DNA of 54,893 nt. Origin: an uncultured Geobacteraceae bacterium. GTDB taxonomy: Bacteria; Desulfobacterota; Desulfuromonadia; Geobacterales; Pseudopelobacteraceae. Location of the stretch: the NCBI GenBank assembly GCA_903875605.1, contig CAIQWT010000040.1:1-54893 (forward strand). Direction: 5' to 3'. A program made the position numbers and the translations under genes. Below the pieces are notes generated by a model that did not search any database, was not told the DNA's origin, and saw only the letters and a list, made by a program, of their open reading frames with translations. Below are positions 1-8,849 of this stretch, one piece after another. Each line of letters begins with the position of its first letter. Position 1 is the stretch's first letter.

Positions 1-825
1 ATTGCCGGCGCCCTGCACCGCAACAGCCCGCGCTGTGACAAGCCGTTTATCTCCCTTAACTGTGCCGTACTCTCAGATACGCTGCTTGAAAGCCAATTAT
101 TCGGCCATGTACGTGGAGCTTTCACCGGCGCTGTTATAAACCAGAGAGGACTTCTTGAGGAGGCAGACGGCGGCACACTGTTCCTTGATGAAATCGGAGA
201 TGTCAGTCCAGCTGTGCAGGCCAAACTCCTGCGGGTGACTCAGGAGAAGGACTTCATCGTGCTGGGTTCGACACGAACCCGCAAAGTGGATGTGCGCTTC
301 GTGGCCGCCACAAACAAGGACCTGATGAATGAGGTAAAAAAAGGTCGATTCCGCGAAGATCTCTACTACCGCCTGAACGTAATATCAATCAATCTGCCAC
401 CACTACGCGACCGACGCGACGATATCGAACCGCTTGCTCGACATTTTTTGAAATCATCTACCCGCCGCATGAAAAAAGGTGTCTTTGACATCGATGACGA
501 TGCCTTACAGGCACTCCTGCAATATGACTGGCCGGGTAATGTCCGTGAACTGGAAAATGTCATGGAGCGGGCGGTTATACTCGCCCGTGGCGGCACCGTC
601 ACTTTCGACCTGTTACCACTTGGCGCGCGAATGGAGCAACCTACAACCCTGTTAAGTGCAGCCCCGTTGATTGCCCTTGATGAGATTGAACGTCAGCACA
701 TCACATCTATTTTTAAAGCTACCGGCTTTAATAAAAGCCGCGCTGCAAACATTCTGGGAATTTCACGTAAAACTCTGGATCGCAAGATTGTTGAGTACAA
801 ATTAACGGAAGGGGACGACAAGTGA
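1..825 (+). CDS. Sigma-54-dependent response regulator, NtrC family (5' end missing)
   Basis: This is the C-terminal 274 residues of an enhancer-binding protein that activates RNA polymerase-sigma54; the reading frame is open from base 1, so the receiver domain and Walker A lie upstream of the window. Visible parts are the sigma54-contacting loop RGAFTGA (around bases 114-134), the Walker B stretch [11 protein letters not shown] (bases 169-201), the sensor region with [11 protein letters not shown], and a C-terminal Fis-type helix-turn-helix ([20 protein letters not shown], near bases 730-790). Its TGA overlaps the GTG of the next gene, a histidine kinase, so the two form a translationally coupled two-component pair. 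The signal and target genes cannot be read from this fragment. Confidence 0.95.
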   Translation: MAGALHRNSPRCDKPFISLNCAVLSDTLLESQLFGHVRGAFTGAVINQRGLLEEADGGTLFLDEIGDVSPAVQAKLLRVTQEKDFIVLGSTRTRKVDVRFVAATNKDLMNEVKKGRFREDLYYRLNVISINLPPLRDRRDDIEPLARHFLKSSTRRMKKGVFDIDDDALQALLQYDWPGNVRELENVMERAVILARGGTVTFDLLPLGARMEQPTTLLSAAPLIALDEIERQHITSIFKATGFNKSRAANILGISRKTLDRKIVEYKLTEGDDK

Positions 826-1994
826 GGACCTCTTTACGATATTCAATCCGTTTTAAGCTGACTGCTGCCACTCTTACGCCACTTGTGACAGCAGCCGTCC
901 TATTTTGGGTGATTGGCGCGTCAACACTTTATCTGGGCATACCTGAACAGCCTGTTTTCGATCTACGTTCGCGTATTCATTTTATTTTTTCTGTAATTCT
1001 CCTGTTTGTCACACTGGTTGGAGTTTCGCTTTCGGCCTGGCTTGGCTCAAGTCTGGCCCGCCCGATTAAGGCAGTGGAAGAGGGAGCACGCTTACTCGCC
1101 CTCGGTGAGCATATCCCGGATATTGTTGTAGGGGGGCATGACGAAATTTCTGTCATGGCGGAAGAGTTCAATATTATGAAACACCGACTTATTGAGCGGG
1201 AAAACGAGATTTTGCGTCTTAATCAGATTTTGGAGGAAAAAGTTGCAGAACGAACCGCACAATTGAATGAAAAAGATCAGTGGTTACTTGTGGCTCAACA
1301 TGAGCTTATCCAAGCCGAACGGCTTGTGGGTATAGGCATACTGGCGTCTGGAGTAGCTCACGAAATCAACAATCCGCTGGCAATTATCCGTGGCAATGCT
1401 GAGCTGTTGGAAATGTCAACACGCCTGAATGACTCGGATCAATCGGAAGTGGAAACAATCATCAGGCAAGTTGGTCGCGTTGAAAGGATCGTATCCAATC
1501 TCTTGACTTTCGCCGGAACAAAGAAAATTGTTGTCCGGCCGTTTCTACTTGAAGCTCTTATTGACAGCATTCTGGACCAGATTGGTCACCAGATATCGAT
1601 GGACAGTTACCGCATTGCAAGACAGTATCGGATGAATACCGATGACACTATTGAAGGAGATGAGGATCAACTTCGTCAAGTATTTACGAACCTGCTCGTG
1701 AACAGTCTGCAAGCGATGGAAACAGGGGGTACACTTACTATTTCAACAAGTATGGACCGGCAGGCGGAATGTTGTTCTATTTCGATATGTGACAGCGGTA
1801 TCGGCATATCTCAAGACGTGATGAAAAAACTTTTTACCCCGTTTTTCACAACGAAACAAAAAGGGACCGGCTTGGGACTGGCTGTTTCCTACGGGATCAT
1901 TAAGGATCATGGTGGAGATATACATGTTGAGAGCGAAGAGGGACGAGGAGCAGAGTTTACTGTGGTACTGCCACAATTCACACGTGGTGCATAA
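822..1994 (+). CDS. Membrane histidine kinase (HAMP-HisKA-HATPase)
   Basis: This 390-residue sensor kinase is the likely partner of the preceding NtrC-type regulator. It starts at GTG 822 inside the upstream stop (GTGA overlap), with GGAAGGGG at 807-814 as ribosome binding site. Two membrane segments (about residues 13-38 and 52-75) enclose only a short periplasmic loop, so any input is probably sensed in the membrane or cytoplasm. HAMP (about 76-130) and a coiled coil follow. The phosphoacceptor is H180 in [12 protein letters not shown]. The ATPase domain shows the N box ([20 protein letters not shown]), DSGIGIS and [12 protein letters not shown]. Length and order are normal for NtrB-like kinases without a PAS domain. 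Confidence 0.95.
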   Translation: MRTSLRYSIRFKLTAATLTPLVTAAVLFWVIGASTLYLGIPEQPVFDLRSRIHFIFSVILLFVTLVGVSLSAWLGSSLARPIKAVEEGARLLALGEHIPDIVVGGHDEISVMAEEFNIMKHRLIERENEILRLNQILEEKVAERTAQLNEKDQWLLVAQHELIQAERLVGIGILASGVAHEINNPLAIIRGNAELLEMSTRLNDSDQSEVETIIRQVGRVERIVSNLLTFAGTKKIVVRPFLLEALIDSILDQIGHQISMDSYRIARQYRMNTDDTIEGDEDQLRQVFTNLLVNSLQAMETGGTLTISTSMDRQAECCSISICDSGIGISQDVMKKLFTPFFTTKQKGTGLGLAVSYGIIKDHGGDIHVESEEGRGAEFTVVLPQFTRGA

Positions 1995-2077
1995 CAAAAC
2001 TAATGGGGCGGTACTTGTCAATAATTCCGCTTTACACAGAGTTCCTGAGAGCAGTTAATAGAATACCAATACTATTT

Positions 2078-2362
2078 TTAGTACTCCGACTCGCTAGACA
2101 CAGTGGCAGTAATTGGCTTAAGCATTATCAATAGATCTGACAAGGCCGTTCTGATTCTAGCCTCTAACGGATCACAGCAAATTCCTTGTTTCATAATATC
2201 AAGCTCCGCCTGAAAAACCAGAACTTCTGCATAATGCCCTTTTGAAGAAATTTTGAGCAGGTATACATCGAGACAGCCAACACTTTTGCCATCGACAAGC
2301 AACACCTTAGACAATTTTACTCCCATGCCGACAGCGCACGCAGAAACATATTTTTTGATCAT
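2078..2362 (-). CDS. Small protein of unknown function
   Basis: This frame of about 94 codons fills the gap between the histidine kinase and the lipase-like gene. I chose ATG at 2362 because GAGGTG lies about 8 bases upstream; an in-frame TTG at 2368 is the alternative. The product begins MIKKYVSACAVG, has no clear signal peptide or membrane segment, and carries a Cys pair (GICCDP) before an amphipathic C-terminal stretch (LEARIRTALSDLLIMLKPI). I do not recognise the family. It is convergent with the upstream kinase. Coding status rests on the ribosome site and on the lack of a competing gene. Confidence 0.5.
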   Translation of the reverse strand: MIKKYVSACAVGMGVKLSKVLLVDGKSVGCLDVYLLKISSKGHYAEVLVFQAELDIMKQGICCDPLEARIRTALSDLLIMLKPITATVSSESEY

Positions 2363-2496
2363 TACCAATACACCTCGCCCTCAGCGCTCTTTTGAGAACT
2401 ATATCGGGGAGTTTTCTAATGAACAATTAAAATATTAGTGCTGTCACACGGCAAGCGACAGTTTTCACATAATTTTAGCAACAACACTCCGCAAAG

Positions 2497-2520
2497 TACT
2501 AATATTAAACTGTATTAGTA
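2497..2520. promoter_or_regulatory. Inverted repeat TACTAATA-N8-TATTAGTA
   Basis: The 8-base arms are perfect complements separated by TTAAACTG, about 60 bases upstream of the lipase-like gene. A related ATATTAGTG sits at about 2431-2439. The AT-rich symmetric form suits a repressor operator rather than a terminator, because no GC-rich stem or T tract is present. No binding protein can be named. Confidence 0.3.
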
Positions 2521-2570
2521 TTAAAGCATATGCACGATTACTAACTTAAGCCCATTCACTTTAATTTCAA

Positions 2571-3554
2571 ATGGATCTACACATGTCCCGTATGAATCGA
2601 ACATTTACATCCATAACGCTGACAATTGCCATCCTCGTCTTATCCGCATGCTCACCGCAGATAAATTACCCTGGGCAGCAGATATGTGACCCGCACATTG
2701 ACAAAGGGTCTTTTATTGCCATGGACGGGTTGACACTGCCGATACGGAAATGGATACCGCAGGACATCCCGCTCAAGGCGATCGTTATTGCGCTGCATGG
2801 CTTCAACGATTACAGCAACTTTTTTACCTCTGCTGGAAACTACCTTATCAGCCATGGAATCGCCAGTTACGCATACGACCAACGAGGTTTTGGCGGTGCA
2901 CCGGGACGTGGACTTTGGGCAGGAGTAGAGGCATACACGAACGACTTGGCAGGTTTTGTAAAAGCAATCCGGTCAATTCATCCGGGTGTACCGCTGTATG
3001 TCTTGGGAGAAAGCATGGGTGGAGCCGTGACTATCGTCACCATGACCGGAATGACCCCCCCAGATGTTGACGGAATTATCCTTGTTGCACCAGCAGTCTG
3101 GGGTCGTGACACCATGCCATGGTATCAAAGGTGGCTGCTTAATGTTTCTGCACACACACTTCCATGGATGCAACTGACAGGAAAAGGCATGAAGTTAATC
3201 CCATCAGACAACCGTGAGATGCTGCGGTCTCTGGGGCGCGATGCGCAAGTCATTAAGGCTACCCGCATTGACACGGTGTACGGCCTATCTGATCTCATGG
3301 ATGCGGCATTGCTTCAAGCTGAAAAATTACAAGTCCCCACCTTGGTGCAGTACGGAGAAAATGACCAGATTATTCCCAAAAAACCGATATTTATCATGCT
3401 CGGAAAGATGCCGGATTCGGCAAGAAAAGCATTCTACGTGAGTGGATACCACATGCTGCTTCGTGATTTACAAGGTGATAAACCTCTGGCAGATATCGCT
3501 GCCTGGATAGCCGATCATCACGTAACCTTACCGTATGGCACTGACAGCTGGTAA
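2571..3554 (+). CDS. Alpha/beta-hydrolase lipoprotein, monoacylglycerol lipase-like
   Basis: This is a secreted, membrane-anchored serine hydrolase of the monoglyceride lipase/lysophospholipase family (Hydrolase_4). An N-terminal hydrophobic segment ends in the lipobox LVLSAC, so the mature protein begins with a lipidated Cys. The nucleophile elbow is GESMGG, the acid is in the GENDQIIPK stretch, and the catalytic His is in GYHMLLRD, all in the family order. Starts at 2571, 2583 (MSRMNR) and 2592 are in frame and none has a clear Shine-Dalgarno; 2583 or 2592 would give a more typical signal peptide. It appears monocistronic. The substrate, probably monoacylglycerol or lysophospholipid, is inferred from the family. 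Confidence 0.88.
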   Translation: MDLHMSRMNRTFTSITLTIAILVLSACSPQINYPGQQICDPHIDKGSFIAMDGLTLPIRKWIPQDIPLKAIVIALHGFNDYSNFFTSAGNYLISHGIASYAYDQRGFGGAPGRGLWAGVEAYTNDLAGFVKAIRSIHPGVPLYVLGESMGGAVTIVTMTGMTPPDVDGIILVAPAVWGRDTMPWYQRWLLNVSAHTLPWMQLTGKGMKLIPSDNREMLRSLGRDAQVIKATRIDTVYGLSDLMDAALLQAEKLQVPTLVQYGENDQIIPKKPIFIMLGKMPDSARKAFYVSGYHMLLRDLQGDKPLADIAAWIADHHVTLPYGTDSW

Positions 3555-3631
3555 GTATGTCACTATCCATTGATTTGTATTTTGGAAACCAGATCCTTAT
3601 GAGGGAGGATTTGTTACATGCCGTGACGTAG

Positions 3632-4135
3632 CTACAAAATACTGTCAATCCGCAACATAACAAAACTGTTTATTTTTTCCGTGGATATGAGAAGTTGCAT
3701 TTCAGCGTAATCATCTGAAGTACCTTGAGATAGCCCCGCCGGTATCTTTGTGTGACTATTGCCTGAATGTAATGTATCCATTACGGTATTTCTTATTGTG
3801 CAGCCATCGCAGTGAATGGTCTTGCCGCATCCTTCAGGTAATTTGGCAAAAGCACATTCAAACACATTACCACCCTGAAAACCTTCTATCTCAAATAAAT
3901 CTTTTTGCAGCAAATCTCTCGCCATCTTGTTCGCAGCACAAACGTTTCCTGACAAGTTAATAACGACCACTGGCGCATCAAGACCATCGAGAAATTCGAC
4001 CATAGCAGGCCTGTTGGGCCACAAGAGAAGACTTGCACATTGGTCACAGGTTCCGCTTGTGATGACACGGTCTGAACTAAACCCTGAGGGTTCATCTCTA
4101 ATAACATTATTACATCTTGAGCAGAGTAATTTCAT
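3632..4135 (-). CDS. Zinc-ribbon plus PAS domain protein
   Basis: This 167-residue cytoplasmic protein starts at ATG 4135 with AGGAGAA 7 bases upstream. The N-terminus has two CXXC pairs (LLCSRCNN and GTCDQCAS) that suit a zinc ribbon. A PAS-like fold follows (about residues 47-165; DAPVVVINLSGNVCAANKMA). A second Cys cluster, CAFAKLPEGCGKTIHCDGC, lies inside the PAS region. No output domain (kinase, GGDEF, HTH) is attached, so it is probably a stand-alone redox or ligand sensor working through a partner. It is convergent with the lipase-like gene. The ligand is unknown. Confidence 0.75.
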   Translation of the reverse strand: MKLLCSRCNNVIRDEPSGFSSDRVITSGTCDQCASLLLWPNRPAMVEFLDGLDAPVVVINLSGNVCAANKMARDLLQKDLFEIEGFQGGNVFECAFAKLPEGCGKTIHCDGCTIRNTVMDTLHSGNSHTKIPAGLSQGTSDDYAEMQLLISTEKINSFVMLRIDSIL

Positions 4136-4546
4136 CAGCGACTTCTCCTGAATTTCAACTTATCCCAATTTGCTTTCATAAGATTCCTACCATAAACGGC
4201 ACTGCTCAACCACCATAAACGTACAATCAATTCGGCTTGAGTGACGGTTTCAAGTTAGACTGTAGCGTGACGACAGCATTTACATCCAATTTATCAATTT
4301 ACTGCTATTGAATCAAGGATCATAAACTTCACTCACCCTTGATCACGATGGTAACGTGTAATTACTGCTTCCCTAAAATCAATGGACTGTTAACATAAAT
4401 ATGCTAATATGCCCTTCAATTACATGGACTTACTGTAGCTTAAAAAGGGCGGTACGAATCTTGTGTGACAACTTCATGCGCAGGATCTGAACAAGAACTT
4501 AACTGGTTATATTCCCGTTAAAAATAAATCCGGAGGAGACTGATTA
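4136..4546. other. Gene-free stretch
   Basis: About 410 bases between the divergent PAS protein and the small Cys protein hold no supportable gene. It is AT-rich and must contain the two divergent promoters. One weak GG-N10-GC spacing occurs near 4425-4440 (GGACTTACTGTAGC), but it matches sigma54 consensus too poorly to call. Confidence 0.6.
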
Positions 4547-4876
4547 ATGGCAAATACATGGATAACAGACATGACCCATTTTCTGAATGAAGAGGGTTAT
4601 ATAGTCCTTGAATCCGGTCCGGGTCTCAAATTCACTGAATTTTTGACAGCAATAATATCCATGATATCTCATCCACCACCATTACCAGAAGAGTTCAAGG
4701 TACGTTGCAGACGGAGACCACAGAGAAAACCATGCAACGGAATCATTAAAGGCGAAGAAGATCCAGAGACAGAAGACTTAATTTGGTGGTGCCCGGAATG
4801 TGGTGACAATGGGACAATAAGTAATTGGCAGGATACGATATGGGATTTAAGTGACGCCTGGGGAGCGGTGCATTAG
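4547..4876 (+). CDS. Conserved small Cys-containing protein, function unknown
   Basis: This 109-residue protein has a clear ribosome binding site (GGAGGAG at 4531-4537). The C-terminal half contains KPCNGIIKGEEDPE followed by WWCPECGDNG, which together look like a metal-binding knuckle, and an aromatic tail with NWQDTIWDLSDAW. I recall similar uncharacterised proteins in many bacteria but know no function. It has no signal peptide and appears to be a single gene. Confidence 0.75.
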   Translation: MANTWITDMTHFLNEEGYIVLESGPGLKFTEFLTAIISMISHPPPLPEEFKVRCRRRPQRKPCNGIIKGEEDPETEDLIWWCPECGDNGTISNWQDTIWDLSDAWGAVH

Positions 4877-4930
4877 CATTTTCGCTATAAATGAAACTTT
4901 GGGGGTTACACTTGTAACGGGCGTAGAATC

Positions 4931-4965
4931 AAAAAGCGGGTTAGCTTTTCGATAAGCTAACCCGC
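4931..4965 (-). terminator. Rho-independent terminator of the ppcA-like gene
   Basis: A perfect 12-bp stem (4936-4947 with 4954-4965) has a 6-base loop. It is followed on the minus strand by five U (complement of AAAAA 4931-4935). It lies about 65 bases past the stop of the cytochrome gene. Confidence 0.88.
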
Positions 4966-5029
4966 CTGATCTGCTGCAATTATTCAAACAGAAACGACGC
5001 ATAATGATGCCGTTTCTGCAATAAAAGTG

Positions 5030-5296
5030 TTATTTTGTGTGACAACCTTTACAGCTTGCTGGACCTTTTTTCATTTCTACGTGGCACTCTTTACATTTTT
5101 TGTGGGCAAAGTCCTTACCGAAACCCTCAATTTTCCCGCCTTCAGCTTTTTCATGACACTTCTTGCAGTCCTTAACAGTATCGGCGTGCGCCTTGTGATT
5201 GAAAGTCACACCTTTTTTCAATTCCATCACATCAGCGGCAAAGGCCGAGCCAGCAAATACGGTTACTGCCAGTACTGCAATGATCATTTTTTTCAT
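5030..5296 (-). CDS. ppcA: Periplasmic triheme cytochrome c7, PpcA family
   Basis: An 88-residue precursor starts at ATG 5296 with AAGGAGAT upstream; the longer open frame to 5395 runs into the promoter. The signal peptide ends at GSAFA and the mature protein is about 69 residues. It has three CXXCH heme sites (CKKCH, CKECH, CKGCH) and the PpcA landmarks FNHKAH and GKIEGFGKDFAHKKC. PpcA-type proteins carry electrons across the periplasm from inner-membrane quinol-oxidising cytochromes to outer-membrane conduits in Geobacter. Here it is a single gene with its own promoter and terminator. Geobacters carry several paralogues (PpcA to PpcE), so the exact letter is uncertain. Confidence 0.93.
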   Translation of the reverse strand: MKKMIIAVLAVTVFAGSAFAADVMELKKGVTFNHKAHADTVKDCKKCHEKAEGGKIEGFGKDFAHKKCKECHVEMKKGPASCKGCHTK

Positions 5297-5381
5297 GTGT
5301 ACATCTCCTTGTGGTGTTGAATTTTCTGCGCATAACGCAGTAGATAAAGTCATCAGATAGAAGCATTTTGACAATTTCAAC

Positions 5382-5411
5382 CTTATATCATCCAAAACAA
5401 TCTGGCGTCAA
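5382..5411 (-). promoter_or_regulatory. Candidate sigma70 promoter of the ppcA-like gene
   Basis: On the minus strand TTGACG (5406-5411) and TATAAG (5382-5387) are 18 bases apart, each one mismatch from consensus. This predicts a start near 5375 and a leader of about 80 bases. Confidence 0.55.
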
Positions 5412-5446
5412 AGCTTTTTGTGTATTTTGTTAAGGAGATGACGCCA
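5403..5446. promoter_or_regulatory. Inverted repeat TGGCGTCA...TGACGCCA over the ppcA-like promoter
   Basis: Two perfectly complementary 8-base arms (5403-5410 and 5439-5446) are separated by 28 bases. The proximal arm overlaps the -35 box of the proposed promoter, so this could be a two-site operator. It lies between divergent genes and could serve either one. Confidence 0.35.
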
Positions 5447-5610
5447 ACCAGCAATAATAGTTTTATTGGTTAATCCCATACGAAACAACAAGAGGGTCTC
5501 TCGACCACACCTGCAACCCCCATTAGCACTTGACGACAACTTGAACTGGGGGGTATGGTCTTATAACCAATAAAGATAAAAATTCCTATCCGGCACTGGA
5601 GATGGAAACC

Positions 5611-6708
5611 ATGGCAAAAAACCTGTTCATTGCAGCAATTGACAAGAACAGTGGCAAGACTACTACGAGTATCTGCCTGATGCATCTTGCTCGCAAAAAA
5701 TACCAACGGGTCGGTTTTTTCAAACCTTTCGGCGGCCAGTCGCTTACCTTCCGAAAAACGGTCGTGGACAAGGACGTTTCCTTAATGTCTCAGGTTTTTA
5801 AACTGACTACAAACCCCGCAACAATGTCACCTGTGGTTCTCTCACCAGATACGACTCACAAAGTAGTAGATGGAAAAATCTCGCCGGCAGACCTTCAGGA
5901 AAAGATCGTCAGCGCTTATACTGAGCTGGAAAAAGAGTGCGATTTCATTATTGTTGAGGGGTCAGGACATCCTGGAGTAGGCTCGGTACTTCAACTGTCC
6001 AACGCCCGCATTGCCAGTATCCTGAAAACACCGGTGCTCCTTGTTACCGGTGGTGGACTGGGCGTCGTGGTCGATAGACTCGCCATGATTATGGCACTGT
6101 TCGAGAAAGAGTCTGTTGACGTGAGGGCGATACTCGTCAACCGTCTCATTGCCGAAAAGCGAGAGCGAAGCCTTGATTACCTCCGGCGCGCCATGATAAA
6201 CGAATCATTCAAAATTATAGGCGGATTCGACTATCAACCTATCCTGGCAAACCCGACTCTGCGGCGAATTTCAACCCTTCTTGATCTGCCTGTTCGTGGG
6301 AACCGGCGGGAACTCCAGAAAATCATCTACAAGGTGTTAGTGGGAGCGGCCTCAACCCAACGAGTGACCGAACTGCTTCAGGAACCGTCACTTATTCTTG
6401 TGACCAGTAGCAGAGACGAACTTCTGGTAACACTGGCCCATCTTTACCGGATGCCTCAGTACCGCCCTCTTATCGTTGGCCTAGTAATTTCAGGAGCAAC
6501 TCCCATCAGCCCCATAACCCAACTGATACTGGATAAGAGCAGAATCCCATACCTGCGTGAAGAGAGCCGGACATCTGCTGAAATGTACCAGATAATCGGC
6601 AGGGACGTATCCAAGATCATCGCAGAGGACACCGAAAAGCTCGACCTCATTAGATCTCTGGCCGATACAAGTTTTGATTTTAATGCCATAGACAGCCTGT
6701 TTTCCTGA
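5611..6708 (+). CDS. P-loop/DRTGG protein of the BioD-like phosphotransacetylase-associated family
   Basis: This protein of about 365 residues starts best at ATG 5611 (MAKNLF), since GGAG at 5598-5601 is 9 bases upstream; ATG 5602 is too close to it. The N-terminal domain is a dethiobiotin-synthetase-like P-loop fold (IDKNSGKTTTS, then FKPFGGQ and IIVEGSGHPG). The C-terminal part resembles a DRTGG domain. This arrangement is that of the N-terminal half of some phosphotransacetylases, but here without the acyltransferase domain. The catalytic role is unknown. It is followed after 35 bases by a Nudix gene and probably co-transcribed. Confidence 0.8.
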   Translation: MAKNLFIAAIDKNSGKTTTSICLMHLARKKYQRVGFFKPFGGQSLTFRKTVVDKDVSLMSQVFKLTTNPATMSPVVLSPDTTHKVVDGKISPADLQEKIVSAYTELEKECDFIIVEGSGHPGVGSVLQLSNARIASILKTPVLLVTGGGLGVVVDRLAMIMALFEKESVDVRAILVNRLIAEKRERSLDYLRRAMINESFKIIGGFDYQPILANPTLRRISTLLDLPVRGNRRELQKIIYKVLVGAASTQRVTELLQEPSLILVTSSRDELLVTLAHLYRMPQYRPLIVGLVISGATPISPITQLILDKSRIPYLREESRTSAEMYQIIGRDVSKIIAEDTEKLDLIRSLADTSFDFNAIDSLFS

Positions 6709-6743
6709 CGTATAAATCATCACAATTGTAAGAAAGGAACGAT

Positions 6744-7226
6744 ATGTCCACCGAGAAAGAACCTCTGCATACCCTGGTCGTCGGCTGTCTGGTTCGCAAC
6801 GCAAAAGATGAAATACTGCTTATAAGAAATCAAAAGCGCGGCTGGGAGATTCCTCAGGGGCGAGTGGAGGAAGGTGAAAATCTCATTGAGGCCTTGCAGC
6901 GCGAGGTTCGTGAAGAATCTGGCGTAGAGATCGAACCGGGACCACTGGCTGCAGTGTGGTCCAAGGCAACTTTGCCCCCTGCTGTAATATTCACCTTTCT
7001 TGGTCGCTACTTAAGTGGCGACCTGCAACCCAGCGGTGATAGTGTGGAAGCCCGTTGGATCGACCCCACCGAAGCGCTAGCCGAGGTTTCCAACAAAGTA
7101 ATGAAAGAACGGCTCCACGTTCTCCTTAACTATGAAGGAATCATTAATTACCGTTCTTACACACTGAAACCCTACCAGGTCCTGCTCGAGAAGGATTTGG
7201 GAGGGAGTAATACTGCTCTGAAATAA
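6744..7226 (+). CDS. Nudix hydrolase
   Basis: This 160-residue enzyme hydrolyses nucleoside diphosphate-linked compounds with Mg2+ or Mn2+. The full Nudix box is present, from GRVEEGENLIEA to REVREESGV. AAAGGAA precedes the start. The proline and tryptophan in GWEIPQGRVEEGE resemble the MutT/RppH type, but substrate cannot be decided. It probably shares a transcript with the preceding P-loop protein. Confidence 0.9.
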   Translation: MSTEKEPLHTLVVGCLVRNAKDEILLIRNQKRGWEIPQGRVEEGENLIEALQREVREESGVEIEPGPLAAVWSKATLPPAVIFTFLGRYLSGDLQPSGDSVEARWIDPTEALAEVSNKVMKERLHVLLNYEGIINYRSYTLKPYQVLLEKDLGGSNTALK

Positions 7227-7302
7227 CAACTGAATCAGATCGGATGTATATTTTATTTTGCTTTGAGAACGCGTCAAGTACAGTTAAACCGCCATTTTTG
7301 CA

Positions 7303-7331
7303 TTGACAATTTCGAGCTGCCCGACTATAAA
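7303..7331 (+). promoter_or_regulatory. Sigma70 promoter of the M-box operon
   Basis: TTGACA (7303-7308) and TATAAA (7326-7331) are separated by exactly 17 bases. Start of transcription is expected near 7338, a few bases before the 5' strand of riboswitch helix P1. Confidence 0.85.
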
Positions 7332-7343
7332 ATATGCAACATA

Positions 7344-7500
7344 TTCCTCGTAGATTGAGGCGTTTGCACAAACAGATGCTACTACCCAGAAACGTCGAAA
7401 GACGCCAATGTGGTTACCAGGTTTTGCCGGATTAAGGCTTAACCCAATGTAGCTGGAATTTTCCTACGTTGTGCTCTGCCGAAAGTCAGCCAGGGGGGAA
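7344..7500 (+). ncRNA. M-box (ykoK) magnesium riboswitch
   Basis: The leader matches the M-box aptamer in order. CGTAGATTGAGGC (around 7349-7361) is followed by GATGCTACTACCC, the hallmark AACGTCGAAAGACGCCAATG (around 7392-7411), ATGTAGCTGGAA and GTGCTC. TTCCTC (7344-7349) can pair with GGGGGAA (about 7494-7500) as the closing helix. M-box RNAs compact when Mg2+ is plentiful and then favour termination. The aptamer sits between a strong promoter and an intrinsic terminator, upstream of an MgtE-domain protein, as expected. The match was made by eye against the remembered B. subtilis mgtE leader. Confidence 0.88.
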
Positions 7501-7521
7501 GCGGTTTGGTTGCAATTTTGT

Positions 7522-7560
7522 AAAGGCCCTTTCTTCCCGAATGGGTCTTTTTTAGTTTTT
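7522..7560 (+). terminator. Intrinsic terminator, expression platform of the M-box
   Basis: AAAGGCCC (7522-7529) pairs with GGGTCTTT (7543-7550) and is followed by a T-rich run broken by one AG. It lies between the aptamer and the start codon at 7575, so Mg2+-bound RNA would stop here. Confidence 0.8.
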
Positions 7561-7574
7561 TAAAGGTTGTATTT

Positions 7575-8837
7575 ATGACAATAGAAATAAATGAAATCTA
7601 TCTGAGCTCCGTTATCGGGCGGGCTGTCATTAACAACAAAGGAGACCAGATCGGCGTCCTGCGTGATCTGATCATGATTCCGGGGGAAGTGTTCCCTGAG
7701 GTCTCACACATAGTAATTAAATCCCGTAAGGGCGTGCAAACTCTCCCCTGGAGTGAGGTATCCCTTTTCACGCATGTGGTAATTTCAACCAATAGCATCA
7801 AACCACACGATTTAGTTGCTTATACTCCTGCTGAGGGAGACATCCTTGTCAAACGAGATCTGCTCGATAAGCAGATCGTTGATGTAGACGGTGCCAAAGT
7901 TGTTCGGGTTAATGACATTAAGCTTGGTAATTTGAATCATAAGTTGTGCATATTTTCTGTAGATATCGGTTTTCGCGGTCTGCTCAGACGCCTGGGATAT
8001 GAGCGTTTTGGAGAGCGTTTTGCCCAGGCAATTAAACGTGATATTCCGCAAAGTGAGATCAGTTGGGAATATGTTCAACCGTTGGAAGCAAATTCATCAA
8101 AACTTGCACTCAATATTGCCCGTGACCAGATGAATGAAATGCATCCTGCCGATCTCGCGGATATCATAGAAAACATCCCAATTAAGAACATCCGCACCGT
8201 ACTTGATTCTATCGATGCGGAAACCACCGGTGAGACACTCTACGAGCTTGAATCTGACATGCGTAACCTCGTCATCAGTCAGCTAAACAATGAACAGATG
8301 ACTGATATTCTGGAGGAGATGGAACCTGACGAGGCTGCAGACGTATTAAGTGACCTGCCGGAACAGAAAGCTCAGGAACTGTTGGATATGATGGATCAGG
8401 AAGATGCTGAAGACATCCAGGAACTGCTTGAACATGAGGAAGATTCAGCAGGTGGCTTAATGAATCCGGACTACTTGAGACTCACATCGGACATAACAGT
8501 CGGGCGGGCGATGGAAATTCTTAAGGGGTGTGCCAATGAGGTTGAAACCATTTTTTATGGTTATGTGGTCACTGCAGACGACCAACTGGAAGGGGTTGTT
8601 TCTCTTAAAGGCTTGATAATGAACCCACCGGAAACACTTATTACCGATATTATGGAAGAAAACATCAAATCAGTACGCATCGACGCCGAACCGGAAGACA
8701 TGCTGGAAACACTCACCAAATACGACCTGATTGCCATCCCGGTTCTTGACTCAGAAGGGAAAATGGCAGGCATTGTCACCGTTGACGATGTACTGGCACA
8801 TTATCTGCCGCAGATCATTAAAATCAAGCGGCGCTAG
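7575..8837 (+). CDS. Soluble PRC-barrel/MgtE-N/CBS-pair protein
   Basis: This 420-residue protein carries the cytoplasmic half of an MgtE Mg2+ channel without its membrane domain. Residues 1-150 contain two PRC-barrel-like segments (GRAVINNKGDQIGVLRDL and DKQIVDVDGAKVVRVNDI). The MgtE N domain follows (about 170-290; MHPADLADIIENIP, MEPDEAADVLSDLP). Two CBS domains run from about 300 to 418 (last one IVTVDDVLAHYLP). The acidic N/CBS region is the Mg2+-sensing part of MgtE. No transmembrane helix follows; the frame ends in IKIKRR. The next gene, 12 bases away, is an NRAMP-like permease that it may gate. Controlled by the M-box upstream. Confidence 0.92.
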   Translation: MTIEINEIYLSSVIGRAVINNKGDQIGVLRDLIMIPGEVFPEVSHIVIKSRKGVQTLPWSEVSLFTHVVISTNSIKPHDLVAYTPAEGDILVKRDLLDKQIVDVDGAKVVRVNDIKLGNLNHKLCIFSVDIGFRGLLRRLGYERFGERFAQAIKRDIPQSEISWEYVQPLEANSSKLALNIARDQMNEMHPADLADIIENIPIKNIRTVLDSIDAETTGETLYELESDMRNLVISQLNNEQMTDILEEMEPDEAADVLSDLPEQKAQELLDMMDQEDAEDIQELLEHEEDSAGGLMNPDYLRLTSDITVGRAMEILKGCANEVETIFYGYVVTADDQLEGVVSLKGLIMNPPETLITDIMEENIKSVRIDAEPEDMLETLTKYDLIAIPVLDSEGKMAGIVTVDDVLAHYLPQIIKIKRR

Positions 8838-8849
8838 AAACCGGGTACT

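Noticed and set aside
4425-4440. Sigma54 promoter for the small Cys gene
   Set aside because: GG-N10-GC spacing is present but flanking bases (GGACT..., TAGC) match consensus poorly.
7344-7500. yybP-ykoY (Mn2+) or GEMM (c-di-GMP) riboswitch
   Set aside because: The NRAMP gene suggested Mn2+ and the taxon suggested GEMM, but the conserved core elements match the M-box and not the other classes.
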